NCBI GenBank assembly: GCA_026786065.1
Contig: JAJAYS010000038.1
Coordinates: 1 to 7,772, forward strand
Reading direction: 5' to 3'
Origin: Polaromonas sp.
GTDB lineage: Bacteria; Pseudomonadota; Gammaproteobacteria; Burkholderiales; Burkholderiaceae_C
Length of the DNA: 7,772 nt
Shown here: in pieces, positions 5,249-7,772 of the stretch
Position numbering within the stretch: the first letter of the stretch is position 1
Layout: every line of letters begins with the position of its first letter
Made by a program: the position numbers and the translations under genes
Notes under the pieces: generated by a model
The model's input: only the letters and a program-made list of their open reading frames with translations
Databases searched by the model: none
Told to the model about the DNA's origin: nothing

Positions 5249-7772
5249 GTCACTGCGACTGGCCCATCTGCGGGTCGCAGATCTGCTGCGACAAAGTGCC
5301 ATCGGCCCTGCGGGGGACAACACCGCGCTGTTGCAGGCGCAGGATGAGCTGGAGAAAAGCGAACACCTTCTCGGTCGCATCGCTGATGTCACGCCAGGTC
5401 TGATTGTAGTTTTTGATCTCGACGAGCAATCCACACCCTGCGTCAACCGAAAAATCGGGGCGTTACTCGGCTACAGCACCGGGGACATCGAGTCCATGGG
5501 CTCCGGGCTCGCGCCGGCCTTGATGCACCCCGACGATCTGCCGCGATTCGCGGCGCACCGGCAGCGCCTGCGCACCTTAAGCGATCATGAAACCGCCGAC
5601 TTCGAGTACCGCCTGCGCGAGCGTTCGGGAGGCTGGCGCTGGTTTCAAAACCGGGACGCCGTCTTCGCGCGCGATGCCGCTGGGGCGGTCAGCCAGATCA
5701 TCGGTAACGCGCTTGACATTGGCGAGCACAAAAATGCGGAGGAAACCCTCAGGCGCAGCGAAGAGGTTTACCGCCTGACTTTCGATCGCTCACCCGTGGG
5801 CATGGCCAACGCCGACACCAGCGGGCGCTTCATCAGAGCCAACCAGTTGTTTTGCAAGATCACCGGCTATCCGGCGGACGAGCTGCTCTGCATGAAAGTC
5901 GCCGACTTGTCGCACCCGGACGATCTGGCGACGGACATGGCCCGAATCGATCTGCTGCTTTCCGGCAACCTGGACGCATACGACATTGAAAAGCGATACC
6001 TCCGCAAGGACGGCTCCACCTGCTGGGTGCGCGCGACGGTGCAGATGGTGCGGGACGCCGCAGGCCAGCCGCTGCACAGCATAGGCGTGATCCAGGACAT
6101 CACTGAGCGCCGGCAGATGGAGCAGGCCCTGCGGGACAGCGAGGCATTCAGCCGGACCGTGCTGGAGAACAGTCCGGACTGCGCCAAGGTGCTTGACCGC
6201 GAGGGACGGCTGCAATACATGAACAGCAACGGCCAGTGCCTGATGGAAATCGACGACTTCGCGCGGTTGATCGGCCAGCCGTGGTGGAGCCTGTTGCCGG
6301 AGCCCTACGCTGGGCTGGCGATAGAGGCACTGGAGAAGGCAAAGCGCGGCGAAACTGCGCGATTCCAGGCGTTTGCACCGACGGCCAAGGGCACGCTGAA
6401 GTGTTGGGACGTGATCGTCGCGCCGATCAGCGCCGGGCAAGGCGACGGGGCTGCCGAACGCCTGATTTCGGTTTCCCGCGACATCACTGAAAGCACACTG
6501 GTACAGCAGGCGCTGCGTGAGCAGGAAGCGCGCTACCGCAGTCTTTTCGACACTATGCAGGAGGGCTATTGCCTGGTTGAAATGCTTTTCGACGCTGCCG
6601 GCAGGCCCTGTGACTACCGCTTTCTTGAAATCAATCCGGCATTTGAAAGCCAAACCGGCCTAAAGGACGCGAAGGGGCGCCGGGTTCTCGAGCTGGTGCC
6701 AGACCTCGAGCCGTCCTGGTTTGAAATTCTCGGCAAGGTCGCGCTGAGCGGCGAGCCGGTGAGCTTTCAGAACGAAGCCAAGTCCATTGGGCGCTTCTTT
6801 GAGGTAAATGCCCACCGGATTGGCGGGCCGGAAAGCCGCAAAGTCGGCATCGTCTTCAGCGACATGACCGAGCGCAAACGCGCTGAGGATGCGCTGGCCC
6901 AAAACGTCGGGCTATTTTCCAGGATGCTCGAGCAGGCGCCGACCGGCATGATTGTGGTCGATGTCGGGTTTCGGCTGCAGCAGGTGAATGCGCTGGCGGC
7001 ACCGGTTTATGCAGGCATTCATCCGCTGATTGGCCGCGATTTCGCCGAAATCCTGGAGATCATGTGGGGGCCGGTGGTCGGCGCGCAAGTCACGGCAATC
7101 TTCCGGCACACGCTGGCAAGCGGTGAACGCTACGTGTCGCCGCCCTTTTACGAGCGGCGCGTTGACCTCGGCGAGGACCAGGCTTTTGACTGGGAGACGC
7201 AGCGCGTCACCCAGCCCGACGGCCAGCACGGCGTGGTCTGCTACTTCCACGAAATCACCGCGCGCCAGCGGGCTGAAATGGCGCTGCGCGACAGCGAAGA
7301 GCGCATGCGGCTGGCGACCGAGGCGACGGGCGTCGGGGTTTGGGAATGGAACCTCAACACCGGTATGGTTCGCTGGGATGCCCAGATGTTCCGTATTTAC
7401 GGCATCGAGCCCACGGCGGATGGCCTTGTCCGATATACCGACTGGAGCGGCTCGGTTCACCCGGAAGACCTCGATACACAGGAAGAAACTTTGCGCGACA
7501 CCGTGCGCCAACTCGGCAGCAGCAGCCTTGACTTTCGCATTCAGCGCCGTAACGACGGGAAATGCCGCCACATCCACGCAGCGGAAACCGTTCGCAAGAG
7601 TGCGGCGGGGCAGGCCGAATGGATGGTCGGGACGAATCTGGACGTGACCGAGCGCAAGCTGGCCGAGGAGCGCATTCGCACGCTGCTCGAAGAACTGCGC
7701 CTTGCAGACAGCCGCAAGGACGAATTTTTGGCGACCCTGGCCCACGAACTGCGCAATCCGCTGGCCGCCGTC
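5241..7772 (+). CDS. Soluble multi-PAS sensor histidine kinase (3' end outside window)
   Basis: An uninterrupted frame of 844 codons runs to the window edge. Six PAS/PAC units are visible, at about residues 45-160, 172-290, 300-417, 429-545, 556-676 and 685-805. Most end in a D-[IMV]-T-E-R type linker: QDITERRQMEQAL, SRDITES, SDMTERKRAEDAL, HEITARQRAEMAL, LDVTERKLAEE. Then comes a HisKA dimerisation start, with the H-box SRKDEFLATLAHELRNPLA and phospho-accepting histidine H835. The enzyme should autophosphorylate this histidine after sensing a ligand, light or redox state through one or more PAS domains. No signal peptide or transmembrane segment is visible, so sensing is cytoplasmic. The HATPase domain, and often a receiver domain in such proteins, would lie beyond 7772. 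An in-frame TGA at 5199-5201 with no start codon between makes ATG 5241 the earliest possible start. The signal, partner regulator and targets cannot be read from this window. Confidence 0.95.
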   Translation, partial: MLESLRLAHLRVADLLRQSAIGPAGDNTALLQAQDELEKSEHLLGRIADVTPGLIVVFDLDEQSTPCVNRKIGALLGYSTGDIESMGSGLAPALMHPDDLPRFAAHRQRLRTLSDHETADFEYRLRERSGGWRWFQNRDAVFARDAAGAVSQIIGNALDIGEHKNAEETLRRSEEVYRLTFDRSPVGMANADTSGRFIRANQLFCKITGYPADELLCMKVADLSHPDDLATDMARIDLLLSGNLDAYDIEKRYLRKDGSTCWVRATVQMVRDAAGQPLHSIGVIQDITERRQMEQALRDSEAFSRTVLENSPDCAKVLDREGRLQYMNSNGQCLMEIDDFARLIGQPWWSLLPEPYAGLAIEALEKAKRGETARFQAFAPTAKGTLKCWDVIVAPISAGQGDGAAERLISVSRDITESTLVQQALREQEARYRSLFDTMQEGYCLVEMLFDAAGRPCDYRFLEINPAFESQTGLKDAKGRRVLELVPDLEPSWFEILGKVALSGEPVSFQNEAKSIGRFFEVNAHRIGGPESRKVGIVFSDMTERKRAEDALAQNVGLFSRMLEQAPTGMIVVDVGFRLQQVNALAAPVYAGIHPLIGRDFAEILEIMWGPVVGAQVTAIFRHTLASGERYVSPPFYERRVDLGEDQAFDWETQRVTQPDGQHGVVCYFHEITARQRAEMALRDSEERMRLATEATGVGVWEWNLNTGMVRWDAQMFRIYGIEPTADGLVRYTDWSGSVHPEDLDTQEETLRDTVRQLGSSSLDFRIQRRNDGKCRHIHAAETVRKSAAGQAEWMVGTNLDVTERKLAEERIRTLLEELRLADSRKDEFLATLAHELRNPLAAV

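Noticed and set aside
5790..6653. 287-codon minus-strand frame within the kinase region (and another at 6912-7745)
   Set aside because: The plus strand carries an uninterrupted frame with repeated PAS/PAC motifs and a HisKA box; the antisense products have no recognisable domain.

Overview
The window looks like chromosomal DNA of a high-GC betaproteobacterium. The lptA-lptB-rpoN order, the LptA C-terminal motifs and the large soluble multi-PAS kinase suggest Burkholderiales, perhaps Comamonadaceae (Polaromonas/Rhodoferax/Variovorax-like). That placement rests on recalled family resemblance, not on a search.

Bases 1-4117 are a tightly packed plus-strand operon. It holds the 3' end of lptA (periplasmic LPS bridge), lptB (ATPase of the LPS exporter), rpoN (sigma-54) and an rlmL-type 23S rRNA guanine methyltransferase. 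All three junctions overlap (ATGA, TGATG, ATGA), so translation is probably coupled throughout. The methyltransferase is single-function, unlike the E. coli RlmKL fusion, and carries a hydrophilic insert of about 85 residues right after its NPPY motif.

Bases 4118-4357 are a short gap crowded with secondary structure. There is a strong two-step hairpin just after the operon, two smaller hairpins, and two related C/T-rich repeat segments in opposite orientation. The second segment supplies the Shine-Dalgarno sequence of the next gene.

Bases 4358-4774 encode a PIN-domain protein of the putative toxin class with no visible antitoxin. Facing it on the minus strand, with its stop codon overlapping the PIN gene's stop, is a 56-codon remnant (4771-4941). 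It matches the C-terminal third of a second PIN-domain protein whose N-terminal part is absent. This is the clearest unannotated item in the window and suggests a decayed toxin gene beside a retained one. Bases 4942-5240 hold no convincing gene.

From 5241 to the window end an uninterrupted frame encodes at least 844 residues of a soluble sensor histidine kinase: six consecutive PAS domains, then the start of a HisKA domain with its phospho-accepting histidine. The gene runs off the window, so its ATPase domain and any receiver domain are not seen. Its ATG lacks a Shine-Dalgarno sequence but overlaps a 16-codon upstream frame that has one.

I saw no tRNA, rRNA, CRISPR array, transposase or phage gene. 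I found no convincing evidence of a wholly new system. The items most worth checking are the PIN remnant, the intergenic repeat/hairpin cluster, the methyltransferase insert and the overlapping small frame ahead of the kinase.
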